Below, one piece after another: positions 36,000 to 45,125 of a stretch of 64,000 bases of DNA. Under the pieces are notes generated by a model. That model was not told the DNA's origin, did not search any database, and saw only the letters and a list, made by a program, of their open reading frames with translations. The DNA lies in the NCBI RefSeq assembly GCF_008064665.1, contig NZ_VRZA01000003.1, forward strand, positions 731,690 through 795,689, written 5' to 3'. This DNA is from Parahaliea maris. GTDB lineage: Bacteria; Pseudomonadota; Gammaproteobacteria; Pseudomonadales; Halieaceae. The position numbers and the translations under genes were made by a program. The first letter of the stretch is position 1. Each line of letters starts with the position of its first letter.

Positions 36000-37145
36000 G
36001 TGGAACGAATTACCGAGTGGCTGAAACTGCTGGCGAGCAAGGGCGGGTCCGACCTCTACCTGAGTACCGGCGCGCCACCCTGTGCCAAGTTCGAGGGCGC
36101 CCTGCGCCCCATCGCCAGCGAGATTCTCAAGCCGGGTGAGATCAAGCAGATCGCCTACGGCTTGATGGATTCCACCCAGCAGGCAGAGTTCGAGCAGGAG
36201 CTGGAAATGAACCTGGCCACCTCCATCTCGGGCTACGGTCGTTTCCGGGTCAATATTTTCGTTCAGCGCAATGAAGTGGCCATCGTGGCGCGGAACATCG
36301 TTGCCGAAATCCCCAACTGGGAGAAACTCCGCCTGCCGCCCATCCTGCCGGACGTGATCATGCGCAAGCGCGGGCTGGTGCTGTTCGTGGGGGCTACCGG
36401 CTCGGGCAAGTCGACCTCGCTGGCGGCGCTGATCGACTATCGCAACAGCAACAGCTCCGGACACATTGTGACCATCGAAGACCCGGTGGAGTACGTGCAC
36501 AACCACAAGAAGTGCATCGTCAACCAGCGCGAGGTGGGGGTGGATACCCGCAGCTGGCACAATGCGCTGAAAAACACCCTGCGCCAGGCGCCGGACGTGA
36601 TCCTGATCGGCGAGATCCGCGACCGGGAAACCATGGAGCACGCCATCGCTTTCGCCGAGACCGGCCACCTCTGCCTGTCGACCCTGCACGCCAACAATGC
36701 CAACCAGGCCCTGGACCGGATCATCAACTTCTTCCCGGAGGAGCGGCGGCCCCAGTTGCTGATGGACCTGTCGCTCAACCTGCAGGCCTTTGTGTCCCAG
36801 CGCCTGATACCCACCGTGGATGGCAAGCGTTGCGCGGCCATCGAGATCCTGCTCGGTACGCCGATGGTGGCGGACCTGATCCTCAAGGGGCATATCGACG
36901 GCATCAAGGAGGTCATGGAGAAGTCCGGCAATATCGGCATGAAAACCTTCGACGGGGCGCTGTTTGACCTGTACCGGGAAGGGCTGATCTCCGAGGAGGA
37001 GGCCCTGCGTAACGCCGACTCCCCCAACAACGTCCGCCTCAAGATCAAGTTTGCCAAGGAGGGAGGGCTGGTCAGCGAAGACGGCAGCGTCGAGTTGAGC
37101 CTGGAGAGTATCGAGGAAGAGGAAGAAGAGCCCCGTCCTTTTTAG
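36000..37145 (+). CDS. pilU: Type IV pilus retraction ATPase PilU-like
   Basis: A 381-residue PilT/PilU ATPase. GTG 36000 with GGGGAG upstream gives VERITEWLKLLASKGGSDL, the standard start. The P-loop is GATGSGKST at 131-139, with the Asp box EDPVEYVHNHKK, the Walker B-type IGEIRDRETMEHA and the HLCLSTLHAN His box. The PilU reading rests on its length and the acidic C-terminal tail (EEEEEEP). The usual neighbour pilT is absent. Its stop codon lies in a hairpin loop. Confidence 0.85.
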   Translation: MERITEWLKLLASKGGSDLYLSTGAPPCAKFEGALRPIASEILKPGEIKQIAYGLMDSTQQAEFEQELEMNLATSISGYGRFRVNIFVQRNEVAIVARNIVAEIPNWEKLRLPPILPDVIMRKRGLVLFVGATGSGKSTSLAALIDYRNSNSSGHIVTIEDPVEYVHNHKKCIVNQREVGVDTRSWHNALKNTLRQAPDVILIGEIRDRETMEHAIAFAETGHLCLSTLHANNANQALDRIINFFPEERRPQLLMDLSLNLQAFVSQRLIPTVDGKRCAAIEILLGTPMVADLILKGHIDGIKEVMEKSGNIGMKTFDGALFDLYREGLISEEEALRNADSPNNVRLKIKFAKEGGLVSEDGSVELSLESIEEEEEEPRPF

Positions 37146-37153
37146 GATGGGGC
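37130..37153. terminator. Hairpin spanning the pilU stop codon
   Basis: GCCCCGTCC and GGATGGGGC form a 9-bp stem (one G-T pair) with a T-rich 6-nt loop containing most of the TAG stop. It separates convergent pilU and the zinc-ribbon gene. No T run follows the stem, so terminator function is uncertain. Confidence 0.35.
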
Positions 37154-37157
37154 GGGA

Positions 37158-37370
37158 CTACTCCAGCAACTTGAAGATCACCAGGGCGAAGAAGAACACC
37201 CACAGCCCGATCAGGATCTTCATGCGCAGCGCGGCGTTGCCGGGCACCTCGTCCTGTTCGGCGTTCTGCGCGCCCTCCAGCACCATGTTGAAGGAACCAC
37301 AGGCCGGGCAGCCGCCCATCTCGCCGCCCCGTTTCCCCCGATAACTACAATCCTTGCAGATATAGGCCAT
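37158..37370 (-). CDS. Small zinc-ribbon membrane protein
   Basis: A 70-residue protein. CKDC (Cys5/Cys8) and CPAC (Cys21/Cys24) form an N-terminal zinc ribbon. An acidic linker is followed by a transmembrane helix at the C-terminus (LIGLWVFFFALVIFKLLE). It is 16 bp after the VWA gene and is the last member of the moaA-MoxR-VWA unit. It may recruit partners of the AAA+/VWA pair to the membrane. I do not recognise a named family. Confidence 0.7.
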   Translation of the reverse strand: MAYICKDCSYRGKRGGEMGGCPACGSFNMVLEGAQNAEQDEVPGNAALRMKILIGLWVFFFALVIFKLLE

Positions 37371-37386
37371 GTGCTGGTCGTTCTTC

Positions 37387-38781
37387 TCAGTGATTCAGCC
37401 TTAGCAGCTGATCGATTATCCGCTCGAGTTGTTGCAGATTATTGCATTCCGCGGCGAAATGACAGGCGCTCTGGTAGCGCAGCATCTCCGAGTCGCCACT
37501 GCCCCAGGCGCGACGGGATTCCGGGTTGAGCCACAGCACGCGCCGGGCCCGCTGATACACCGACTGCATGATCTCCAGGCGCGGGTCGCCGCCGTTGTTG
37601 CGGGCGTCCCCCAGGATGATCACGGTGGTGCTGCTGTTGATGTCGTTCAGCGCCAGTTCGGCAAAGTCTTCCAGGCTGCTGCCGTAGTCCGTGGCGCCAC
37701 CGTAGCGCCAGTTGGCGAGCTCGATCGCTTTCTCCACCGGGTGTTCGCGGAACAGCTCGCTTATTTCGCCCAGGTGGCTTGAGAAGGCAAAGCTGCGAAC
37801 TCGCGGCAGCACGTCCTGCAGGCTGTAGAGAAACAGCAACAGGAACTTGGCGTAAGCGGCCACCGAGCCCGACACGTCGCACAGGGCGAGAATCTGGGGC
37901 TTGTCCCGGCGTACCTTGCGCCAGTAGGTATTGAACATGACACCGTCGGTGGCGATGCCACGACGCAGGGTGCGGCCCATATCGAGCTGGCCACGTTTCT
38001 GCACCTTCGGCTTGCGCGAGTGACGTGCGGCCAGCTTGCGCGCCATCTTGCGCACCAGCTCCCGCACCTCGTCCATGTAGCGCTGTTCCAGCTGGTTGAG
38101 CCGGGTGCGGCTCAGGATATCGTCGAGAAACTGCCGGTTGTGCCCTTCCGCCTGCAGCAGGTATTCACGCTCGACGGAGTCCCTCACCTGCTCCCGCAGG
38201 TTGTCGCTGTACCCCTTGAGCAGCTCCAGCAGGGGGCTGTCGGCCTGCTCCAGGGCGATGATGGCCCGGCGCAGGGCGTCTTCGCCCAGGGCGTCCAGCA
38301 TGCGCCGGGTGTACTGCCCTTTCTGGGTGAACATGCGGATGTTGCCAAGGCCGCTCGCCGCCGCGGCCTGGCCCATGGCCAGTGAGAGCTCGGTGCGGTC
38401 GTTGTCCAGCAGTTGCTGCAGCAGCGGGGTAGCGAGGGCTTCGCCGAGTTCGGGAAACTCTCCGGCCGCCTCCTGCAGCAGGGTGGCATCCTCTTCCTGC
38501 GGCGGGGCCGGTGACTCGGGAGCGGCGGCCGGGTCAGCTTCCGGAGCCGGGTCGGCTTGCCCGGCGAGGGTTTTGTCGAAGTACTGGTCGAAGCAGCGCA
38601 GCAGGATGGCTTCTTCCCTGGCGCTCTTGGCCAGGCTCAGGGCCAGGCCGTCGCGCAGGCGAGCGCGGTCGCCGTAGCCCAGGGTCGTGGCCACCGCCAT
38701 GGCATCGAGGGTTTCCGCCGGCGATACCCTGAGCTCGTGGCTGCGCAGGAGCTGGATAAAACCGGTGATGGCGGACTGCAT
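37387..38781 (-). CDS. VWA domain-containing protein (CoxE-like)
   Basis: A 464-residue protein. The N-terminal helical part includes LRSHELRVSPAETLDAM, and a charged Pro/Ala-rich linker sits near residues 75-105. The C-terminal von Willebrand A domain carries the MIDAS sequence CDVSGSVAAY. The TD YGSSL-type second MIDAS loop reads GGATDYGSSLED, and VIILGDARNNG gives the third. The architecture is that of CoxE-like partners of MoxR ATPases. It is 6 bp downstream of the MoxR gene. Confidence 0.85.
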   Translation of the reverse strand: MQSAITGFIQLLRSHELRVSPAETLDAMAVATTLGYGDRARLRDGLALSLAKSAREEAILLRCFDQYFDKTLAGQADPAPEADPAAAPESPAPPQEEDATLLQEAAGEFPELGEALATPLLQQLLDNDRTELSLAMGQAAAASGLGNIRMFTQKGQYTRRMLDALGEDALRRAIIALEQADSPLLELLKGYSDNLREQVRDSVEREYLLQAEGHNRQFLDDILSRTRLNQLEQRYMDEVRELVRKMARKLAARHSRKPKVQKRGQLDMGRTLRRGIATDGVMFNTYWRKVRRDKPQILALCDVSGSVAAYAKFLLLFLYSLQDVLPRVRSFAFSSHLGEISELFREHPVEKAIELANWRYGGATDYGSSLEDFAELALNDINSSTTVIILGDARNNGGDPRLEIMQSVYQRARRVLWLNPESRRAWGSGDSEMLRYQSACHFAAECNNLQQLERIIDQLLRLNH

Positions 38782-38787
38782 GGGGGG

Positions 38788-39732
38788 TCAGGGGGTACTG
38801 CGGGCGGCGCGCAGGAGTTCACCGAGGCCGGATTCGGCATTCTGGACATCGTCCTCGAACTTGAGCAGCACGTTGAGGGTGCTGCGTACGAGGTCCTCTT
38901 CCAGGTCGCCGGCGTGCAACAGCAGCAGGCTGCGGGCCCAGTCGAGGGTTTCTGAAATCGCCGGTGCCTTTTTCAGGTCCAGTTCCCGCAGGCTGTGCAC
39001 GAAGGCCACCAGCTGGTGGCGCAGGGTGGCATCGATATCGGGCACCCTGCTCAGCACGATACGCTCCTCCAGTTCCACCGTGGGGAAGGGGATGTAGAGG
39101 TGCAGGCAGCGGCGTTTCAGGGCGTCGGAAATATCCCGGCTGTTGTTACTGGTCAGGAACACCATGGGGGAAACCCGGGCCTTTACCGTGCCGATTTCGG
39201 GAATCGAGATCTGGTAGTCCGAGAGAATCTCGAGCAGCAGGGATTCGAACTCGTAATCGGACTTGTCGACCTCATCGATCAGCAGGATCGCACCGCGCTC
39301 CTGCTGCATGGCCTTGAGCAGCGGCCTCGGCTCGAGGAAGTCTTCCGAGAAAAAAATATCGCCGAACTGGTGCAGGCGTTCCACCGACTCCGCCAGGCCG
39401 CGCGCGCCGTGCAGCAGGTCGCCGAGCTTTTCCTTCAGGACCTGGGTATACAGCAACTGCTTGCCGTACTTCCACTCGTACAGGGCCTTGGCCTCGTCCA
39501 GGCCCTCGTAGCACTGCAGGCGGATGAGCGGTACCGACAGCAGTTCCGCGCAGGTCTTGGCCAGCTCGGTCTTGCCCACACCGGGAGGGCCCTCCACCAG
39601 CACCGGCTTGCGCAGCTGGAAGGCGAGGAATACCGCGGTGGCGATCTTGGTACTGCAGATATAGCCCAGGGCCTCAAAGCCCTGCTCGATACGCTCGATG
39701 GACTCGAGCTGGGGGAAGTCCTGGGTATGCAA
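38788..39732 (-). CDS. MoxR family AAA+ ATPase
   Basis: A 314-residue AAA+ ATPase. Walker A reads EGPPGVGKTEL, Walker B ILLIDEVDKSDYEFE, sensor 1 VFLTSNNSRDISDALKRRC and the arginine finger is near LKRRCLHLY. MoxR proteins assist maturation of metalloenzymes together with VWA partners; here the VWA partner is directly downstream. It follows moaA by 13 bp. Confidence 0.92.
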   Translation of the reverse strand: MHTQDFPQLESIERIEQGFEALGYICSTKIATAVFLAFQLRKPVLVEGPPGVGKTELAKTCAELLSVPLIRLQCYEGLDEAKALYEWKYGKQLLYTQVLKEKLGDLLHGARGLAESVERLHQFGDIFFSEDFLEPRPLLKAMQQERGAILLIDEVDKSDYEFESLLLEILSDYQISIPEIGTVKARVSPMVFLTSNNSRDISDALKRRCLHLYIPFPTVELEERIVLSRVPDIDATLRHQLVAFVHSLRELDLKKAPAISETLDWARSLLLLHAGDLEEDLVRSTLNVLLKFEDDVQNAESGLGELLRAARSTP

Positions 39733-39745
39733 GGTGAATCTGTCC

Positions 39746-40765
39746 TTAGCCGCCAGTCATGTTCATGAAGCGGACGATGTCGGTCGCGCCTTCTTCGCCG
39801 AAGTGGTGACGCTCCGGTTTGAGGTTCATGGCGGACACGATGGCTTCTACCAGCTGCGCGCTGTCGTAGCCGGGGCGCCGGAGTACTTCCCGCAGGTCCA
39901 CGGAGTGCTCGTTGCCCAGGCACAACAGCAGGCGGCCGGACACGGTGAGTCGGACGCGGTTACACAGGTGGCAGAAATTATTGCTGTGGGGCGAAATGAA
40001 CCCCACCCGGCTGGTGCTGTCGGCCATGCGGAAGTAACGGGCCGGTCCCGCGGCGCCGCTCGGGTCGCCCTGGCTTTGCAGGGGGAACTCGGCGTCGATC
40101 TGCCGCTGCAGTTCGGCGCTGCTGGCCAGGCTCAGTCCGCGGTCGTGCTCGACGATATGCCCCAGGGGCATCTCCTCGATAAAGGTGATGTCGACGGCCT
40201 GTTCCCGGGCGTAGCGCACCAGGTCCAGGACCTCGTGGTCGTTGCGCCCGCGCAGGATGACGGCATTGAGCCGGATACGGTCGAAGCCGGCGGCCACCGC
40301 TGCCTCGATTCCCCGCAGTACTGCCTCGAGGTCACCGGTGCGGGTGAGTTCACGAAAACGTTCGGCGTCCAGGGTGTCGAGGCTGATATTGACGCTGGTA
40401 ATGCCGCCCTCGCGCAGGGCGGGCGCCATTTTGGTCAGTTGCGATCCATTGGTGGTCAGTGCCAGTTCGCGCAGGCCGGGCAGTTTGCCCAGCTGCTCCA
40501 CCAGCCCCAGAATACCGCGACGCACCAGCGGCTCACCGCCGGTGAGGCGCACCTTGCTCACCCCGAGCTGGGTGAAGGCGCGGGCCACCTCGTAGAGTTC
40601 TTCCAGGCTGAGCACTTCCCGACGGGGTAGAAACTGCATGTCTTCCGCCATGCAGTACACACAGCGAAAGTCGCAGCGGTCGGTGACCGACAGGCGCAGG
40701 TAGTCGACCCGGCGCTGGAAACGGTCGACCAGGGTCTGCGGAAAGGAACTCTGGATACTGTTCAT
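39746..40765 (-). CDS. moaA: GTP 3',8-cyclase MoaA (molybdenum cofactor)
   Basis: A 339-residue radical-SAM enzyme, first step of molybdenum cofactor synthesis. The N-terminal cluster motif is CDFRCVYC. The second cluster at the C-terminus uses CHLC and a later Cys (LLLC). The chain ends in GG, which is typical and functionally important. ATG 40765 gives MNSIQSSFPQTLVDRFQRR. It leads the MoxR/VWA/zinc-ribbon genes. Confidence 0.95.
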   Translation of the reverse strand: MNSIQSSFPQTLVDRFQRRVDYLRLSVTDRCDFRCVYCMAEDMQFLPRREVLSLEELYEVARAFTQLGVSKVRLTGGEPLVRRGILGLVEQLGKLPGLRELALTTNGSQLTKMAPALREGGITSVNISLDTLDAERFRELTRTGDLEAVLRGIEAAVAAGFDRIRLNAVILRGRNDHEVLDLVRYAREQAVDITFIEEMPLGHIVEHDRGLSLASSAELQRQIDAEFPLQSQGDPSGAAGPARYFRMADSTSRVGFISPHSNNFCHLCNRVRLTVSGRLLLCLGNEHSVDLREVLRRPGYDSAQLVEAIVSAMNLKPERHHFGEEGATDIVRFMNMTGG

Positions 40766-40868
40766 GATGCCCTCAGTGTACTGCTTCGGGCGGTCGCTCA
40801 CTAGCCCCGGGGTTTACAGCGTGGCGAGGCTGGGACAGGATAGTTGCGCACTGCTGTGGAGAGACAGA

Positions 40869-41942
40869 ATGACAAGAGCCGTATCCGGTATGTTGCTGGC
40901 CGCCCTGCTCGGCCTGGCCGGCGTATCCGGTGCCGGAATTGCCGACCCGGGAGAGCGGGCGGTTCCCTGTGAGACACGCGACGGCATCGAGCCCGTCTGC
41001 GGTCTCAGCGCCCCGGAGGATATCGTGGTGGCTCCCGGCGGTGAGGGGCTGGTGTTCGGCCAGATGCACGCTCCCGGCGGCCTGTTCCTGCTGGACACCG
41101 GCGACCACAGCGTCACCCCCTTGTATTCCGGTGCCGACCGGGACAGCACCGCCTGGGGCCAGGCCGATTGCCGGCAACCTCCACAGATCCTGCTGGCCCA
41201 CGGTATCGACCTGAGCCAGCGGAAGGACGGGCGCTGGCAGTTGCTGGTGGTCAACCACGGCGGTCGCGAATCGGTGGAGTTTTACGAATGGTTGCCGGGG
41301 CCGGGCGCGCCCGCGGTGGCCTGGCGCGGCTGCGTGGCAGCACCGGAAGACGCCAGCCTCAACGATGTTGCTGGTCTGCCCGACGGTGGCTTTCTGGTGA
41401 CCCGGATGACATCGACTCAATCCCCGAACTGGGAGCTGTTCCTGGCCGCCATTGGCTTTGACAACGGTGTGGTATACCAGTGGAGCGCCGGTGAGGGTTA
41501 TCGCACGCTGCCCGCTACCAAGGGTCGGTTTCCCAATGGTATTGTCCTTTCACCCGACGGCGGCAGCTTCTTCGTGAACATGTATCTCGGTAATAAAGTG
41601 GTCAAGTTCAGTTTTCCCGGAGGCGAGCCCCTGGGCCAGGTGTCGGTGTCCAAGCCCGATAACGCCAGCTGGAGCCCGGATGGCAAATTACTGGTGGCGA
41701 GCCAGTTTGGCTCCCTGCTGGCGCTGTTCGACAGCCTCAGCCTGCCCCCCGGCACGCCGAGCCTGCTGCCCTATGCAGTCATGGAAGTCGACCCCGAAAC
41801 CCTCGCCAAGCGCGAACTGTTCTGGCACGAGGGCGCGCCGATGGGGGCGGGCACCGTCGCGGTCCAGGTCGAGGATGCGGTGTATGTCGGCTCCTACGTC
41901 GGCGACCGCCTGGTGCGCGTACCGCTGAAGCCCGCCTCGTGA
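40869..41942 (+). CDS. SMP-30/gluconolactonase-like beta-propeller protein
   Basis: A 357-residue secreted protein. The signal peptide (MTRAVSGMLLAALLGLAG) ends near residue 25. The mature protein has repeated blade-like segments, including SLNDVAGLPDGGFLV, NGIVLSPDGGSFFVNMYLGNK and DNASWSPDGKLLV, typical of SMP-30/paraoxonase-type six-bladed propellers that hydrolyse lactones or esters. Its stop overlaps the following transporter start (GTGA), which suggests product export or uptake are linked. Substrate is unknown. Confidence 0.75.
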   Translation: MTRAVSGMLLAALLGLAGVSGAGIADPGERAVPCETRDGIEPVCGLSAPEDIVVAPGGEGLVFGQMHAPGGLFLLDTGDHSVTPLYSGADRDSTAWGQADCRQPPQILLAHGIDLSQRKDGRWQLLVVNHGGRESVEFYEWLPGPGAPAVAWRGCVAAPEDASLNDVAGLPDGGFLVTRMTSTQSPNWELFLAAIGFDNGVVYQWSAGEGYRTLPATKGRFPNGIVLSPDGGSFFVNMYLGNKVVKFSFPGGEPLGQVSVSKPDNASWSPDGKLLVASQFGSLLALFDSLSLPPGTPSLLPYAVMEVDPETLAKRELFWHEGAPMGAGTVAVQVEDAVYVGSYVGDRLVRVPLKPAS

Positions 41943-43324
41943 GTCTCGCGCTGCTACACCGGCTGACGCTGCCGGCAGGACCGCTGTTGGCCGTATTGCT
42001 GGGCTGGCTGCTGCATGACCAGGGTTATCCTGCGGACATGGCGGTGGTGGCGACGGTGGCCATCTGGTGTGTGATCTGGTGGGTGTTCGAACCGGTACCC
42101 ATTCCCATTACCTCGCTGCTGCCCCTGGCTCTGCTCCCTCTGCTGGGGGTGCTGACGCCGGCGCAGGTAGGGCAGGCCTACGGGTCGCCGATGATCCTGC
42201 TGCTGCTGGGCGGGTTTCTGCTGTCCAAGGCCATGGAGCACTCGGGTGCCCATCGCCGGATTGCCCTGGGCATGGTGCGCCTGTTCGGGGCCAACAGCGG
42301 ACGCCGGCTGGTACTGGGCTTCATGGTGGCTGCTGCCGCCCTGAGCATGTGGATCTCCAATACCGCCACCACCCTGATGCTGTTGCCCGTGGCCCTGGCG
42401 GTGCTGGAGGGGGCGGGACAGCGCGAGCGGCTGGCGGTACCCCTGCTGCTGGGCATGGCCTACGCGGCGAGTGTGGGGGGGCTTGGCACCCCGATCGGTA
42501 CCCCGCCCAACCTGATCTTCATGCAGGTTTACACCGAGGTGACCGGGAAGATCGTCACCTTCAGTGAGTGGATGAGCTGGGGCGTGCCGGTGGTGGTGCT
42601 GATGATTCCCCTGATGGCGCTGGTGCTGACCCGGGGTATGGAGTCCAGACTGCAGGTGGATCTACCCGCCGTGGGAGCCTGGCGCACCGAGGAGAAGCGG
42701 GTGCTGCTGATCTTCGGCCTCACCGCCCTGGCCTGGATGACCCGCGCCGAACCTTTCGGGGGCTGGCGCGTCTGGCTCGACCTGCCCAGCGCCAACGATG
42801 CCTCGGTGGCGATGCTGGCGGTGGTACTGATGTTCATGATCGGTGATGGCAAGGGCGGCAAATTGCTGACCTGGGAGCGCGCCAGCACCATCCCCTGGGG
42901 CGTGTTGCTGCTGTTTTCCGGCGGCATATGCCTGGCGCGGGGGTTTGTGGCGTCTGGCCTGAGCGACCAGATGGGGCAGTGGCTGTCGGGCCTGACGGTG
43001 TTGAGCCCCTGGCTGCTGATTGTGGTGGTCTGCTTCCTCGTCACCTTTATGACCGAGGCCACCTCCAACACCGCCAGTACGACCCTGCTGATGCCGGTGC
43101 TGGCGGCCGCCGCCATGGCGGCGGACATCGAGCCGATGCTGCTGATGGTGCCAGCGGCCATGAGTGCCAGCTGCGCCTTCATGCTGCCGGTGGCCACTGC
43201 ACCCAATACGGTGGTTTACGGCAGCGGTTATATCACCACGGCGCGCATGGCCCGGGAGGGCTTCCTGCTCAATCTGCTGGGTGTCGTGGTGATCAGCTCG
43301 GTCAGCTATCTGTTACTGGCTTGA
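41939..43324 (+). CDS. DASS (SLC13) family sodium:carboxylate symporter
   Basis: A 461-residue membrane protein. The two inverted-repeat SNT motifs are ISNTATTLMLLP (near residue 138) and ATSNTASTTLLMP (near 380), and the hairpin motif GTPIGTPPNLIF is present. About eleven to twelve hydrophobic helices are visible. DASS transporters move di- or tricarboxylates or sulfate with sodium. The gene starts GTG and overlaps the SMP-30-like gene by 4 bp. Confidence 0.88.
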   Translation: MSLALLHRLTLPAGPLLAVLLGWLLHDQGYPADMAVVATVAIWCVIWWVFEPVPIPITSLLPLALLPLLGVLTPAQVGQAYGSPMILLLLGGFLLSKAMEHSGAHRRIALGMVRLFGANSGRRLVLGFMVAAAALSMWISNTATTLMLLPVALAVLEGAGQRERLAVPLLLGMAYAASVGGLGTPIGTPPNLIFMQVYTEVTGKIVTFSEWMSWGVPVVVLMIPLMALVLTRGMESRLQVDLPAVGAWRTEEKRVLLIFGLTALAWMTRAEPFGGWRVWLDLPSANDASVAMLAVVLMFMIGDGKGGKLLTWERASTIPWGVLLLFSGGICLARGFVASGLSDQMGQWLSGLTVLSPWLLIVVVCFLVTFMTEATSNTASTTLLMPVLAAAAMAADIEPMLLMVPAAMSASCAFMLPVATAPNTVVYGSGYITTARMAREGFLLNLLGVVVISSVSYLLLA

Positions 43325-43445
43325 ACCGCCGGCGTTGTCGTTGGGGGCTGACGCTTGATGCCAGTTGCGGTGACTGATTGAGTCATTGTTATTGTGGCTG
43401 TGGGCGATACCTTGTGCACACAAGAATCACTAGAGGCCCGCTGCC

Positions 43446-44435
43446 ATGAGCAAACGCTATCCCATGCCCATTCCCCACGGCTGGTTCGCCGTGAGTTATT
43501 CCGATGAACTCGCTGTGGGCGAGTCCCGCGCAGTCCGCTACTTCGGCCAGGACCTGGTGCTGTTTCGCACCGAATCGGGCCAGGCCTGCCTGCTGGACGC
43601 CTACTGCCCGCACCTGGGCGCCCACCTGGGTTACGGCATTCACGAGAATACCGGCGGCGGCGGTCGCATCGAGGGCGAGTCCATCGTCTGCCCTTTCCAC
43701 GCCTGGAAGTTCAACGGTGAGGGTGAGTGCACCGAAGTGCCCTACGCCCGCAATATGCCGCCCAAGGTACAGGGCAAGCAGTGCCTGAAATCCTTCCCCG
43801 TCACCGAGCTCAACCAGGTGATCTGGGCCTGGTATCACCCCGATGGTATCGACCCGCTGTGGGAGGTTATCGAGCACGAGGAGGCCAACAGCGAGGACTG
43901 GGCTCCCCTCAAGCGCTATGAGTGGCACCTGGCCACCCACACCCAGGAAATGGCGGAGAACGCGGCCGACCCGGCCCACTTCCTCTTCGTCCACCGCACC
44001 GCCGATATGCCCAAATGGGAAACCACCTACGACGGCCCCACCGCTCGTGGTATCCAGCGGGCGAAGATGCCCACTCCACGCGGTGAAGTGGACGGTGCCA
44101 TTCACACTGGGTCCCAGGGGCCGGGGCAGGGCTTTACCAAGTTCGAGGGCATCGCCGACACCTTCCTCATGGGCCTGGTGACACCTATCGACGAGGAAAA
44201 CGTGCAGCTGCGTTTTGCTTTCACCCAGCCCAAGGTGGATGGCGAAGTGAAAAGCAGCGGGGTGAATGACGCCATCATCGCCAACATCGTCGGCCAGCTG
44301 GAGGAAGACAAGCCCATCTGGGAGCACAAGATCTACCGTCCCCTGCCGGTGCTGTGTGACGGCGACGGCCCGATCGCCAAGTTCCGCAAGTGGTACGGCC
44401 AGTTCTACTCCAGCTTCGACGCCGCCAACATGTAA
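43446..44435 (+). CDS. Rieske oxygenase alpha subunit (KshA/Neverland-like)
   Basis: A 329-residue mononuclear-iron oxygenase. The Rieske cluster ligands are Cys54/His56 (CPHLGAH) and Cys82/His85 (CPFHAW). The catalytic iron site reads ENAADPAHFLFVH with the His/Asp pattern of the family. Length and the C-terminal shape resemble 3-ketosteroid 9-alpha-hydroxylase or cholesterol 7-desaturase. No reductase or ferredoxin lies beside it, so electrons must come from elsewhere. It has its own strong hairpin downstream. Confidence 0.85.
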   Translation: MSKRYPMPIPHGWFAVSYSDELAVGESRAVRYFGQDLVLFRTESGQACLLDAYCPHLGAHLGYGIHENTGGGGRIEGESIVCPFHAWKFNGEGECTEVPYARNMPPKVQGKQCLKSFPVTELNQVIWAWYHPDGIDPLWEVIEHEEANSEDWAPLKRYEWHLATHTQEMAENAADPAHFLFVHRTADMPKWETTYDGPTARGIQRAKMPTPRGEVDGAIHTGSQGPGQGFTKFEGIADTFLMGLVTPIDEENVQLRFAFTQPKVDGEVKSSGVNDAIIANIVGQLEEDKPIWEHKIYRPLPVLCDGDGPIAKFRKWYGQFYSSFDAANM

Positions 44436-44443
44436 TGGCACTC

Positions 44444-44469
44444 GCCGCCGGCGCTTTCCCGCCGGCGGC
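44444..44469 (+). terminator. GC hairpin after the Rieske gene
   Basis: A perfect 10-bp inverted repeat GCCGCCGGCG/CGCCGGCGGC with a 6-nt loop (CTTTCC) lies 8 bp after the stop. The following bases are not T-rich, so termination would have to be Rho-assisted. Confidence 0.5.
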
Positions 44470-44504
44470 ATTCCGGTATCATGCCCCCTCATTGAGGAGG
44501 AGCC

Positions 44505-45125
44505 ATGACCAGATCCCGCGGCCTGACGGTCCTGTTGCTGATGGCGGTGTCCATCGCCCTGCTGTACCCGGGGGTGACACAGCCGGTGTTGACCCTGACC
44601 GGCAGCATTGAAAAATCCGAAATCGCCAACCTCGGTATCGAGTTGCTGGCCGGCGACCAGGCCGATACCCAGAGCCGGAACATGTTGGGGGCCTTTTCCC
44701 GGTTCCTCGGGCTCGACCAGATCGAAGGCCAGGTCACGGTGTATGACAATACCCGTTCTATCTGGGGCACGGTCAACGAGTTGGCCCGCACCGGCAACCT
44801 GCTGGTCGCCCTGCTGATTGTGCTGTTCAGCCTGGTGATTCCCGTGTTCAAGCTGCTGTTGCAGGCGCTTGCCCTGACCCCTGTTGTGGGCAACCTGCGC
44901 CAGCCCCTGCTGGCTTTCAATGCCGCCCTGAGCAAGTGGTCCATGGCGGATGTCTTCGTGATGGCCATGCTGGTGGCTTACATGGCCGGCGCCGCCTCGG
45001 GCCAGATGGGTGACCTGCTGATCATGGAGGCGCAGTTGCAGCCGGGATTCTGGTTTTTCCTCGCCTATTGTCTGTTTTCCATCGGGGCTTCCGCCCTGGT
45101 GCGTCGGGAGTACGCCAATGCCTAA
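44505..45125 (+). CDS. Paraquat-inducible protein A (PqiA) family membrane protein
   Basis: A 206-residue protein with an N-terminal signal-like helix, a periplasmic-type middle region, and three helices in the second half (VALLIVLFSLVIPVFKLLLQAL, WSMADVFVMAMLVAYM, FWFFLAYCLFSIGASALV). It corresponds to a single PqiA module, about half the length of E. coli PqiA. PqiA helps lipid transport between membranes with PqiB; no pqiB lies beside it. Its stop overlaps the SRPBCC gene by 8 bp. Confidence 0.75.
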   Translation: MTRSRGLTVLLLMAVSIALLYPGVTQPVLTLTGSIEKSEIANLGIELLAGDQADTQSRNMLGAFSRFLGLDQIEGQVTVYDNTRSIWGTVNELARTGNLLVALLIVLFSLVIPVFKLLLQALALTPVVGNLRQPLLAFNAALSKWSMADVFVMAMLVAYMAGAASGQMGDLLIMEAQLQPGFWFFLAYCLFSIGASALVRREYANA

